Assembly: GCA_963691815.1 (NCBI GenBank) | Contig: OY829661.1 | Location: 3,837,001-3,901,000, forward strand | Reading direction: 5' to 3' | DNA from: Echiichthys vipera | Lineage: Eukaryota > Chordata > Actinopteri > Perciformes > Trachinidae | DNA: 64,000 nt | Part shown: in pieces, positions 11,597 through 23,500 of the stretch | Layout: each line of letters opens with the position of its first letter | Position numbering within the stretch: position 1 is the first letter of the stretch | Notes under the pieces: model-generated | What the model was told of the DNA's origin: nothing | Database searches by the model: none | Seen by the model: the letters and a program-made list of their open reading frames with translations, nothing else | Translations under genes and position numbers: made by a program

Positions 11597-14500
11597 TTAG
11601 GAGCTCTTCTTCTCTTCAAACATGATGTTGGCTGTGGCTCTCTTGGCTGTGGACAAATTACACACACACAGTTAGATGTCTACCATATCTAGACTCTGAT
11701 GGGTACAGACACCCTGATCTTCTTCTTTGAGGCATTTCTGTTCAATGCAAAGCTATTGTCAGTGAAACGCAACCCCTTCTGCAGATGCTTCACAGTAGAA
11801 GCCCACCAGAATAGTCAAAATGAGTTCCCTTCACATTGGCTAAACACCTAAATAAATACAAAATAATAGTAAAAAGGCAGAGTAGAAGAGACTGAAAGTA
11901 ATTAGTGAAGAAGAACAATATTTGGGACACAGGAAGTGTGTAATAAAATGAGCATATCAGAAAGCATGGAGGATTCTTAAGAAAAAAAAAAAAAGAATAC
12001 ATAGAAATAAATCAAATAATGGCCCGTTGGTGCTGGATTTAAGTCAGGGGAAGGAGAGGGCCAGTCATTGGCATCACTGCCTTCATCATCCAGGAACTGC
12101 CTACACACTGTGAGGTCGGGCATCATCCTGCACCAGGAGGAACCGAGGGCTCACTGCACAAGAGTAAGGTCTGACAATCGCTCTGAGGATTTCCGCCTGG
12201 TCCCTAACAACAGTCAGGGTACTGTTGGCTCTGACATGGAGGTCTGCGTGACCCTCCAATGGTATGCCTTCCCAAACCATCACTGACAAACAGGTAATGC
12301 TGGATGATGTTACAGGCAGCAGAACGTTCACCACAGCGTCTCCAGACTCTCTCACACCTTTTACATGTGTTCAGTAAGAACCTGCTGTCATCTGTAAAGA
12401 GAACGGGACGTCAATGGCCGACCAACCAATCTTCTTTGCATTTTTAAGCCCCAAAACGCCGCCAGTGTCTAAACGAAAGGCACATCTGAGAAAATATTTT
12501 GTCGTTTTCACCCACGAGTGTTGTCGTGTAAACAGGGCCTGAGTGTCAGTCGAGCTCTCCTCTGACTCTTGAGACTGGAAGACATAGCAAACCTCCCTGT
12601 GACCGCACATATAGATCTGCCATCCTGGAGGAGCTGTGAAACCTGATCAGGCTGCAGAGACCACCTTATGCTACCAGAAGAGACAAGGACACCACAGAAC
12701 ACAAAACTAGAGCGGAATCAGTCAGGAAGGATAAGGAAAGAGTAAGTGTCTGTTGCCACCACATCAAAACCATTCCCCTTTGGGAGGTTGTCTTCTTTTG
12801 TATCTCCATTGCACCTGTTGTCTCTTTCAGTTTCACCAAAGCAGGTGGAACTGATTAACAATCACTTGTGATTCCTTAATGGACAGATTGTATCCCTGTA
12901 GTTGAACTCACTTGGTGTTAAACTGTGACCATTAAGTGTTCCCTTTATTCTTTCGAGCAGTGTATTTTTACTCCCATTCTCTCTCTCTCTCTCTCTCTCT
13001 CTGCAGTTGAGGCGTGTAACTGTTTGGTAGCAGTCAAGTCTCCAAACCACAATTTCTTCTCATCTGTAAAAACAGGTGTGGCAGTGGGGTGTGGTTAAGG
13101 TGTCGACTGCCGGAGGAGAGGGAGGAGTGGCTCAGCCGGTGATCAGACAGCTGGACAGAATCAGGTAATCAGTCAGCTACATAAGCATGTTTGTAACCTG
13201 GTTCTGCCTCTTGCAGTAGGCTGGGTCCTGTGAGAGGACCCGAGCGGCGACGACCCAGAAAGAGGCAGCAGACACCCGACCACGGCCGTCAGAGGGACGG
13301 CTGCTCGTTTGTGTAGTTTGTTTTATGTTGAGTAACGTTTGGGGAAAGCCTGGAATAAACGGTTAACCACCGACAACGCTGTCTCTGCCTCATTTCCCGT
13401 CTGTCCTGTGAGCAGTGAGGCTCACATCTGGCGCCTGAACAGGAACATGACGGAAGCCCAAAGCCCGCTGTCGCTGGCCCTCCAGCACCTCGCCGCGATG
13501 CAGGAGAGAACTACCACTCTCCAGCAGCAGCAGTCCCGTGCCCTGGCCGACATCGTGGCGGCCCAGAGGGAAGATCGTGCTCTCCTGCAGGAGCTGCTGC
13601 AGCGCCCGGCCACCCAGCCCAGTCGCGGCCGGCCTCCGCCTGTTGCCCTACAACGGATGACAGCAGAGGATGATCCGGAGGCGTTCCTGGACATCTTCGA
13701 GGGCACGGCGGAGGCGTGCGGGTGGCCGGAGGAGGAGAGGGCGGTCCGGCTTCTCCCCCTGCTTACCGGCGTGGCGCAGCTGGCCGCGCACAGCCTGCCG
13801 GCGGCCTCTCGCCACGACTTTACCCACCTGAAGAGAGCCATCCTGGACCGGCTGGGCAGTACGCCAGAGGGACACCGGCGGCGGTTCAGGGGGCTCTCTT
13901 TTGAGGAAGCCGGCCGCCCCTTCGCCTTCGCGCAGCGGCTCCTCGAGGCAGCGAGGCGCTGGCTCCAGCCGGGGACCCACTCCGGCGAGGACGTCGTTGG
14001 ACAGGTGGCGCTGGAGCAGTTTATCGCCGGCTTACCCTCGTCCACCGCCAACTGGGTCCAGTGCCATCGTCCCCCCACCATCGAGGCAGCGATCGTCCTC
14101 GCGGAGGACCATCTCTCCCTTCCCCGGCGGAGCATGAGGGAGGAGGCCAGGCCAGCGGCGATCCCTGCGGGCCGTCCCACCCCGGCCCCGAGGAGGAGAT
14201 TCCCGGCGGCCGCTGCACCGCACCCTGCCCCGCACACACACACACACCCGGAGCCCGGTCCGCTCTGGTCCACTAATAACACACTGCCTTCTGTTCCGCA
14301 GGGCCCAGCCTACGTGTCTGGTCGACCGGCACCCCGGGGGGTTCCTCAGACGCCAGGGCAGGGGTGCTGGCGGTGTGGGCAGCCCGGCCATCTCCGGGCA
14401 GAGTGCCCCCTCATGGAGGTGGGACAAGTGGTGCGGGTTGCGGGACCGCCAGCTCCCTCCCCCGGTTCGGAAGGGACGTACCGTATACCGGTATGTATAC

Positions 14501-17500
14501 AGGGGGGTACACACCAAGCTCTGCTAGACTCTGGTTGTGAACAGACCATGATCCACCAGCGCTTGGTTCGACCGGGGGCTTTGCTAGAGGCATCGTGGGT
14601 GAAGGTGAGGTGTGTGCATGGGGATATTCACGATTATCCGGTGGTGGCTCTAGAAATTCTTTTTAAAGGGAAAAAGCATAGAGTTAGGGCTGGAGTTAGT
14701 ACTCGCCTCACGCACCCTCTAATCTTGGGCACGAATTGGCCGGGGTTTGCTAGCCTAGCGGGGGAAACTATGAGGGTGCGGTCACGTACGTCAGGGAAAT
14801 GCGGGTGGTGTGCCGTGCTTAGTGGTGAGACGGGGGTGCCGCATCCCGACGCCGTCGGGGGGGGGGCGTGGGGCCGGCGGGGCCAGCACGGCTGGCTCCG
14901 GGGGCCCTGCAGATAGCCCCCATGGAAGATTTTCCACTTGAGCAGTCTCGGGATGAGACCCTCCGTCATGCCTTTAACCAAGTGATGAAAATTGATGGTT
15001 GCCAGGTCCACCCTAACACAGCACTCACTCACCCATATTTTATTGTCATTAGGGACAGGTTATACAGAGCGAGTCGTGACGCTCGGACAGGCGAAGAACT
15101 CACCCAGTTGTTGGTGCCCAAAAGCCGTCGGGAAACAATTTTCCAGGCGGCTCATCATAACCCCATGGCGGGCCACCTAGGCTATGACAAAACACTGAAC
15201 CGGATCATGGCCCGATTTTATTGGCCGGGCATTCGCGCAGATGTAAGTCGGTGGTGTGCATCATGCCGCGAATGTCAGTTAGTCAATCCGCCGGCCACCC
15301 CAAAAGCGCCGTTGCGCCCACTACCACTAATGGAGGTCCCATTTGATAGAATTGCCATGGACCTCATCGGGCCATTAGACCGGAGTGCACGGGGATATCG
15401 CTTTGTGTTAGTCCTAGTGGACTATGCAACCCGATATCCCGAGGCGGTGCCTCTGCGCAATATCTCTGCAAAGAGTGTTGCACAGGCACTGTTTCAAGTT
15501 ATCTCCCGAGTTGGGATCCCGAAAGAGATCCTGACTGATCAGGGCACATCCTTTATGTCACGTACACTACGCGAACTATACGAATTACTGGGCATCCGTT
15601 CAAGCCGGACTAGTGTGTACCATCCCCAGACCGACGGCCTGGTGGAGCGGTTTAACAAAACGCTAAAGAACATGATTCGTAAGTTCGTGCACGAGGATAG
15701 CCGTAATTGGGATAAATGGTTGGACCCTCTGTTGTTTGCAGTGCGGGAGGTTCCCCAGGCCTCCACGGGATTTTCTCCCTTCGAACTCCTGTTCGGCCGA
15801 AAACCACGGGGTGTCTTGGACCTGGTCAAGGAAAACTGGGAGGCGGGTCCAAGCACCAGCAAGAACGAGGTGCAGCACGTCCTGGACCTGCGAGCAAAAC
15901 TCCACTCACTGGGTCAGTTATCACGGGAGAATTTGCTCCAGGCCCAGGAACGTCAGCAGCGTCTGTACAACAGAGGGGCAAAACTTAGACAGTTTTCACC
16001 AGGAGATAAAGTGCTTGTATTGCTACCATCATCTAGCTCCAAATTGCTCGCCAAGTGGCAAGGGCCCTTTGTGGTCACACGGCGAGTGGGGGATGTTGAC
16101 TATGAGGTTGTGCGTTCAGACAGGGGCGGAGCGACACAGGTTTACCACCTCAACCTCCTTAAAGCCTGGAGGGAGGTGACTGCTGTTTCTCTGGCTACTA
16201 CGGTGATCGAGAGAGATGAGTTGGGGCCGGAGGTGGCAAAATCAAACTATTCAGCACCGGTCCCCTTTGATGACCATCTCTCACCGAGCCAAATAGCAGA
16301 TGTGGCCTCGTTGCAGCAGCGTTTTGCTGATGTGTTCTCGCCCCTGCCAGGACGCACAAGCCTCATACACCACCACATAGAAACACCCCCAGGGGTGACC
16401 GTGCGTTCACGACCCTATCGGCTGCCAGAACACAAGAGGAAAATTGTTCTGGCGGAGCTTCAGGCCATGTTGGAGATGGGGGTAATAGAAGAGTCCAACA
16501 GTGACTGGTGTTGCCCCATTGTGCTGGTTCGCAAGTCTGATGGGTCAATACGGTTCTGTGTGGACTATCGCAGGGTCAATGAGGTGTCCAAATTCGATGC
16601 CTATCCAATGCCCCGGGTCGACGAACTCCTGGATCGGCTGGGCACGGCTCGCTTTTTCACGACACTGGATTTGACCAAGGGCTACTGGCAGATTCCCCTG
16701 TCGCTGGAGTCCAGGGAAAAGACAGCCTTCTCCACTCCGTACGGTTTGTACCAGTTTGTTACACTTCCGTTCGGGCTGTTCGGGGCCCCAGCTACTTTCC
16801 AGCGCCTCATGGACCGGGTACTGCGGCCTCACTCTGCATATGCTGCGGCCTACTTGGATGATGTAATCATTCATAGTGAGTCCTGGGAGCAGCATATGCA
16901 GCAGGTGGGGGCAGTGCTCGAGTCTCTGAGGAAGGCGGGGCTCACGGCCAACCCGAAGAAGTGTGCGGTTGGACGGAGGGAGGTACGGTATTTGGGGTAC
17001 CACTTGGGGGGCGGGCAGGTGCGGCCACAGGTGCAAAAGACCGCAGCAGTTGCGGCCTGCCCAACACCCAAGACAAAAAAAGAGGTCAGGAGGTTTCTGG
17101 GGCTGGCCGGTTACTATAGGAGGTTCATTCCGGCCTTTTCAGAGCTGACCAGCCCCCTCACCCACCTGACCCGAAAGGGTGCCTCAGATCAGGTCCAGTG
17201 GACGGAGCCGTGTCAGCTGGCGTTTGAGAGGGTGAAGCGAGCCCTCTGTGGGAAGCCACTCTTGTACACTCCTAACTTTTCTCTCCCTTTCATCCTGCAG
17301 ACCGATGCCTCGAACAGTGGGCTGGGGGCCGTTTTGTCCCAGGAGGTGGAGGGGATCGACCGCCCCGTACTGTACATTAGCCGAAAGCTGGCTCAGCGGG
17401 AGGTGAACTACAGTACGGTGGAAAAGGAGTGCCTCGCCATACGGTGGGCGGTCGGGGCCCTCCGCTACTACCTCCTGGGGCGCTCATTCACCCTCTGGTC

Positions 17501-20500
17501 GGACCATGCCCCGCTCCAATGGCTCCACCGCATGAAAGATGCCAACGCGCGGATCACTCGCTGGTATCTGGCATTACAGCCTTTCCGGTTCAAGGTGATC
17601 CATAGGCCGGGTAACCGCATGGTCGTGGCTGACTTTCTCTCCCGCTCCGCGGAGGGGGGGGGGAGTGGGCTTGCGGCCGGTGGGATCCCGGCCTAAGTCG
17701 GGCGGTGGGGGTATGTGGCAGTGGGGTGTGGTTAAGGTGTCGACTGCCGGAGGAGAGGGAGGAGTGGCTCAGCCGGTGATCAGACAGCTGGACAGAATCA
17801 GGTAATCAGTCAGCTACATAAGCATGTTTGTAACCTGGTTCTGCCTCTTGCAGTAGGCTGGGTCCTGTGAGAGGACCCGAGCGGCGACGACCCAGAAAGA
17901 GGCAGCAGACACCCGACCACGGCCGTCAGAGGGACGGCTGCTCGTTTGTGTAGTTTGTTTTATGTTGAGTAACGTTTGGGGAAAGCCTGGAATAAACGGT
18001 TAACCACCGACAACGCTGTCTCTGCCTCATTTCCCGTCTGTCCTGTGAGCAGTGAGGCTCACAACAGGTGAGTTTGTTTTTCTCAGGCTCACTTTTCTAA
18101 GTGTTTGCTGTATTAATACTCATTTCGCCAACACGCCGTAGTTTTGTGAGACACTGAATTGTTAGATTTTTATAATAACATATGTAATCAAAACTACTGT
18201 GAAAACAGTGCAGCTCCCCTTGGCTTTACAGAGCTCCATAGTGAGTTTGTTCATCTGTCCGTCTGAACTTTGCTGTTTTGCTTCCCTCTCATTGCTAACG
18301 TCGTTTTCAGTCTCAGGAGGAAGCTGTTTTCAGTGAACATCTAAGGGATTTGTTTATTTTAGAACGTTGGCTAATATAGTTATAATTTTTTGTTCCCTTT
18401 ATTCAAAGTTCCATTATGGGTGAGGCTCTATTTACAGTAAACACTACTCACTACTCAAACGTGTAGATTGACTCACCCTCATCTTTGAACTTGTCAGCAG
18501 CTTCTGTTGCCTTGTCCTTGATGTTCTTCACCGCGTCGTCGATCTTGGCTTCATTCTTGAGGAAAATTGGTCGAATGATGCGGTTATAAATCAGGATTGA
18601 TCCGTTAGAGGGAGTTGGAGCCATGCACCATACCAAGAAGGCACACTGGGAAAAGAAGAAAAAAAAGATGTCTCAGGACACAGAGATGACAGTTCCATCA
18701 CAGGCTGTACTGGTGAAAAAGTGTCATTTGAATTCAATTCAATTGTATTAATATGGTTGAATCAAAACAAAAGTCTGGACCACATTCTATAATATTAATA
18801 ATAACAATAACTTAATGTGTATAGCACCTTTTTAAAAACAGCAGTTTACAAAGTGCTTTGACAGAACACATCAAAATACACACATAATTACAGTACAAAT
18901 AAAAATAATAGTAGTAATAGCAGTGTTTCCCCCAGGTTTACATCATGGGGGGGGGGGCAGGGGGACAGAAAAAATGAAATGAATCATGGTTTTTCATGTG
19001 TTTCCACTGTAGCAGCCTGAATGTTCTTTTGTTAGCAGCCAGTCGGTGTTTAATCAGACATTTTAATGGTTGGGTTCGTATTAAAGGTCAATCCCCACAT
19101 GGATACATGAATCAGTGTTAAAGGTGTTAAAAATCACCTGACAGAAGGATCACAATTATACAGCAATAATCAGAGCCACAATGCAAACTCTGTTTAAATC
19201 AGTGTGTCGCACAATGAGCAACACTCAGCATCAGAAAATGTCTTTAAATAATTGTCCAAAAGGTCCGAATAATGTTCCCCAGCAGAAACAGTCCAAAGTC
19301 AAATCAAAAATCACTTTTTGGTTAAAAGCACAACAAAATAAAGAATTTCAGTTTGTTTAATTCTGTTTTCGTTGTTTTTTGTAGCAGTGAATCAACTTCT
19401 CAAACTAAATGATAAAGGTTCTCTGATAAGTTTCAGTTTCGTTTTTACCCGAGCCTCTTCCCAAACAATTTAACAAACGATCTTTGAACAAGTGAATCTC
19501 CAACGTTGTCGGAGTTTTCTGAGAATAATAAACACGCAGCCATGTAGAGACAGAATTGACATGCTGTCGTGTAAATAAGATCAATAACATGAGGCTGTTT
19601 AGTTTGTTGACTATAGGAAGGGGATCCTTAAATGATTCCTGTTGGGATCTGACGCTGTTCAGAAAATACAATTAAAGAAAATTTACTTGACTTTCAAGTA
19701 TATATAATATAATGGTAGGGGAAACACTGAAGGGTAAAATCCAATCAGGTACAACAAACCATATTTACACATCATTGTATAGAGAAGAAAAAAAAGGTGC
19801 TTGTAAAGAAAGAAAAGCAATGAAATAAAAGGATAAAAAGACAGCATCACAGGAAGGCAAGTCTATAATAATGAGTTTTAAGAAGTGATTTAAAAGAGGA
19901 CACTGAATCAGCAAGCTTTATCTCGGGCAGGGCGTTCCAAAGCTGAGGTGCTATCATTCTTTGGTTTACAGAGACCCAACAATTCCCCCATGAGCAAACA
20001 GTGAGTCGTAACGGCAACATCAGAAACGGTGTCTTTGAAACAGAGGTGACGAAAACCTTCCTGTGTCAGGAACGCCACACAGATTATATGACTGTACTGT
20101 GATGAAACACATCAATGCTGGTGAAAATACTGACATTACTAACTACACTTCTGCTCATAACAACACCTACTGTTTAAAAAGTGTGTCTTTGTGCCCTAAC
20201 ATTGCACACTTGTTTTCAAACTGATGCATAAGGTGGAGTTAGGCTCAGACCTGGGGTGAAGTTACAACTGAATAGCTTATTGTATGCGCCTTAGAAACGG
20301 TATGTATATGCTCTAGGCCTCCCTACATGTTACTGTAGACCAGGTTTCATATGCAACTCAATTTAAACAACTTACCCTGCTCCTTCTGTCTTCTAAAACA
20401 TGATAAAGACCCCTTAGTGTTTGACCATGAATAACAGCATGTCGCATTATTCACGTCTGTTCATTATTGTTGGTTCTACAGGTGCATTACCACTAAAAAA

Positions 20501-23500
20501 CTGAAGTGGTGTGGTGAATTGCTCTGAATACTGTAGCAGTATTAGGAAAAGTAGTGCCAGCTACCTGTGGGCATTGGGACGGACCCACAGAGAAGCTATT
20601 GCAACAACAGCACCATTAGCAGCGTTAGCAGCAGCTAGCGGTTGTGTTTGTTTTATGTTTGTTTTTTTCTTCTTCGTGTCATAGACAAAATTTAGAAATA
20701 AATGAATGGTATGTGTCTGATAACAGGCAGGTTGAAAGCAAAGCTTATTAATTCCCACCCCTTATTCAACTGCTATTATTTATCTGTACACATTTAGCAG
20801 CTATAATCAACGATTTCCATATGTGCACCAAATTATTTACATGTACACACTAGTCAAAAATTTACCATGCCGTACAAAATAAGGGAGAGAACAACAAAGA
20901 AAAAAAACCCTCATATACTATATAGTATCCCTTAGTTATATATATATACAACCCATCACCCTATAATCATCCATCTGAATACCATCAAACAAATAACCCA
21001 CTCAAAAACATCTGCCCTCATCCCAGTATCCTTTTAAAAAGGTACATTTCAGTTCAATTCAATTTTATTTATAGTGCCAAATCATAACAAAAGTGATCTC
21101 AGGACACTTTACAGAGTAGGTAAAGACCACACTCTATGACTTATTTATGATTTACATAGACCCAACAATTCCTCCGTAGAGTACAGTGGCAACGAAAACC
21201 TTCCCTTTAACAGGCAGGAACGTCAGACAGACCCAGCTCTGTGGAGGACGGACATCTGTCTGCACTGGATCTAATTCCTATTCCCTTCTCAAATAATACC
21301 CAGCCTGTCTATCCAGAAAACAGTTTGTGTATATTCTGTATATTCCAGAAGTAGATAATTTCTTCCTTTGTCCATGATTTGTGCAGTCTTCAAGTTAACC
21401 AGTTTGGTGAACTTCAGTGCAAACACCCTAAGAATGAATTGGTTGGAATGTTATTAATGATTCTTATTGTTCTTTTCTGTAATGAGCATAACGGCTGTGG
21501 GTTGTTTTTTTTAGGCGTTGCCCCATATCTCCACACAGTCACTCAGATATGGCAACATGAGTGTATTACACTGTAAAGATCTGTGGTCCAGAATGTATCT
21601 TGATTGCTATAGATTTTGCCAGTTTTGCTTTGACGTGGTTTATATGTGATTTCAGTAGATTTTGCTGTCTAAGAGCACTCAAAGAAATTTATTTTCATGT
21701 ACTCTCTAGACTTTCTATGCATGCATCTCTTTTGATTGCACCTCGGCTAAGATGATTTATTTGAGTAAATCATCTTTGAGTAATCAAGTAATAGCTGTTT
21801 GGTGTGACAGTGTGCCTGATGTGGACCAGCAGCTGGTTTACAGTCAGAATATCAACTGTGTTACAGAGATCATGGCTGAATATTCGAAACGATCACATGC
21901 AGCGCAGCACAGCACATGCATCTGTAAGACAGTTTCTTCCACACTGTGTCTCTCTCTCTCTCTCTCTCCCTGCCCGTCCTCTAGGAGAGTTAAGACTATC
22001 ACATATATTGCACATCCCTTAGTAAACACACGCTCTCTGCATTACTGGCTGCTGGGAAACATGCTGACTGATACTCTTTATCATCAGTGCAGTGGGCTCC
22101 ACCCTCAACAGGTCGATAAGTTTAGCCTGCTGAGAATGCTGCTGCTCAATGTGGGCAGAGTCCATTGTTTGACTCCAACCAAATAATAAATTCACTGCCC
22201 CCACCACAGTGACTTCCTGGTTGATCATGTTAAACAGGCCGTATTCACAGGATAATTAAACCTGTTTAAGGCCTGGGACAAAAAAACCTTCTAGTCTGTA
22301 TGTTTAGGTCATATCTCCATGACAACACTGGAGGAGGGGGGGGGGGATTTGAGGCGGAGGTGAATAAAGTCTAACAAGATGGCGACTCCCGTAGGCAAGA
22401 CGTTTGGATCAAGTTGAGTGAACGGACCCCGACGGGTATGCTACGTCCATTTTTCATACAGTCTATGCTTAAACCCCATCCCAGCATCCATCTGCCTCTG
22501 GCTGCAACTTATCATATGCATATACAATTATCATTACCTATTACTTTTTTTAACATAAATGATGCATTTTATCTTAATTCCTCTATTTTGGAGGGAACCC
22601 TAAAAAAGAAATATGCAGCGGGAGTGATCACACATTCTACGATTGTGTTGTAGATGTTTAAATAACAATTTTTATCTGGAGACAAATATGAGCAGCTTAT
22701 ATCGAAGTTTGAAATATGTAGCACAAACAACAACTGAATAAATATTGACGCATACTACTACTATAATAGAATAGAATAGAAATACTTTAACGTTCCCAAG
22801 CTTGGAAATTACAGAACACTTGGGCTGTGCCGCCAACTATGCTTCTATTCAGCTTGTGCTTCAGTTCATTTCATTTATTTATTTATTAATTTATTTATTT
22901 TTCCGACTGGACGGGACAGGATGGAATGGGAAAAGGCGGGACAGGACAGGGCAAAACGGGGCGTGGTGGTGCAGGACAGAAAAGGACAGGGCAACTTATG
23001 TTATGAAACAATTTGTCAGTACAACACATTGAATGAAACACAGACAAGCACAACAGTCCCCAGCTGTATTACCTTGCCGATATAGTAGAATGGGAACCAG
23101 GAGAGGAAGATATCAGCAAAAAACTCGGCCACACTAAAGAGTCCATACACCACCCAGTAGGTCAGCCATTTAGTATCATCGTCTTTGGTGGCACTTTCAA
23201 TGGCCTTAATCCTGGAAAGAGAGAGGAACAACACGTAAGAGAAATACTTTCACATATAAAACCAACATGACTGTCACTCTTAAAAATGTCCTCTGCTCTG
23301 ATCCAGGACATTTCTGATGACTTCAACTAGTTCATTAGGGTACAACTTTGCAGAGTTCACAGATTTTTCAGTATCTGTAAAATGAGACTGTATCAAGCTG
23401 TCCACCCTGTCATCCGACCTGAATGACAAAATAGTCGGTGACTGTTTGGGATAGCCATGGAGAAAAGTAACTGTCAATGAGAGATGGGAACCAAAACACA

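Larger units (their letters stand above)
13077..18063 (+). mobile_element. Intact Gmr1-like Ty3/Gypsy LTR retrotransposon
   Basis: A 4,987-bp element bounded by direct 350-bp LTRs (13077-13426 and 17714-18063) that begin TG and end CA. It is flanked by the 5-bp target duplication acagg (13072-13076 and 18064-18068). Order of parts: LTR, primer site, gag with CCHC knuckle, protease, integrase, reverse transcriptase, RNase H, polypurine tract, LTR. Integrase before reverse transcriptase separates the Gmr1-like group from ordinary Ty3/Gypsy elements. Both ORFs are open and the LTRs look identical base for base, so the insertion is recent. It lies in reep5 intron 4, antisense to the host gene. 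The GC-rich coding region stands out from the AT-rich intron. There is no envelope gene. Confidence 0.95.

Noticed and set aside
13339..13446. Upstream extension of gag into the LTR and primer site
   Set aside because: It would start inside the LTR and cross the primer-binding site; the ATG at 13447 just after it is the sensible start.
13422..14282. A 286-codon frame on the opposite strand of gag
   Set aside because: It is a GC-rich shadow of the gag ORF with no domain of its own.
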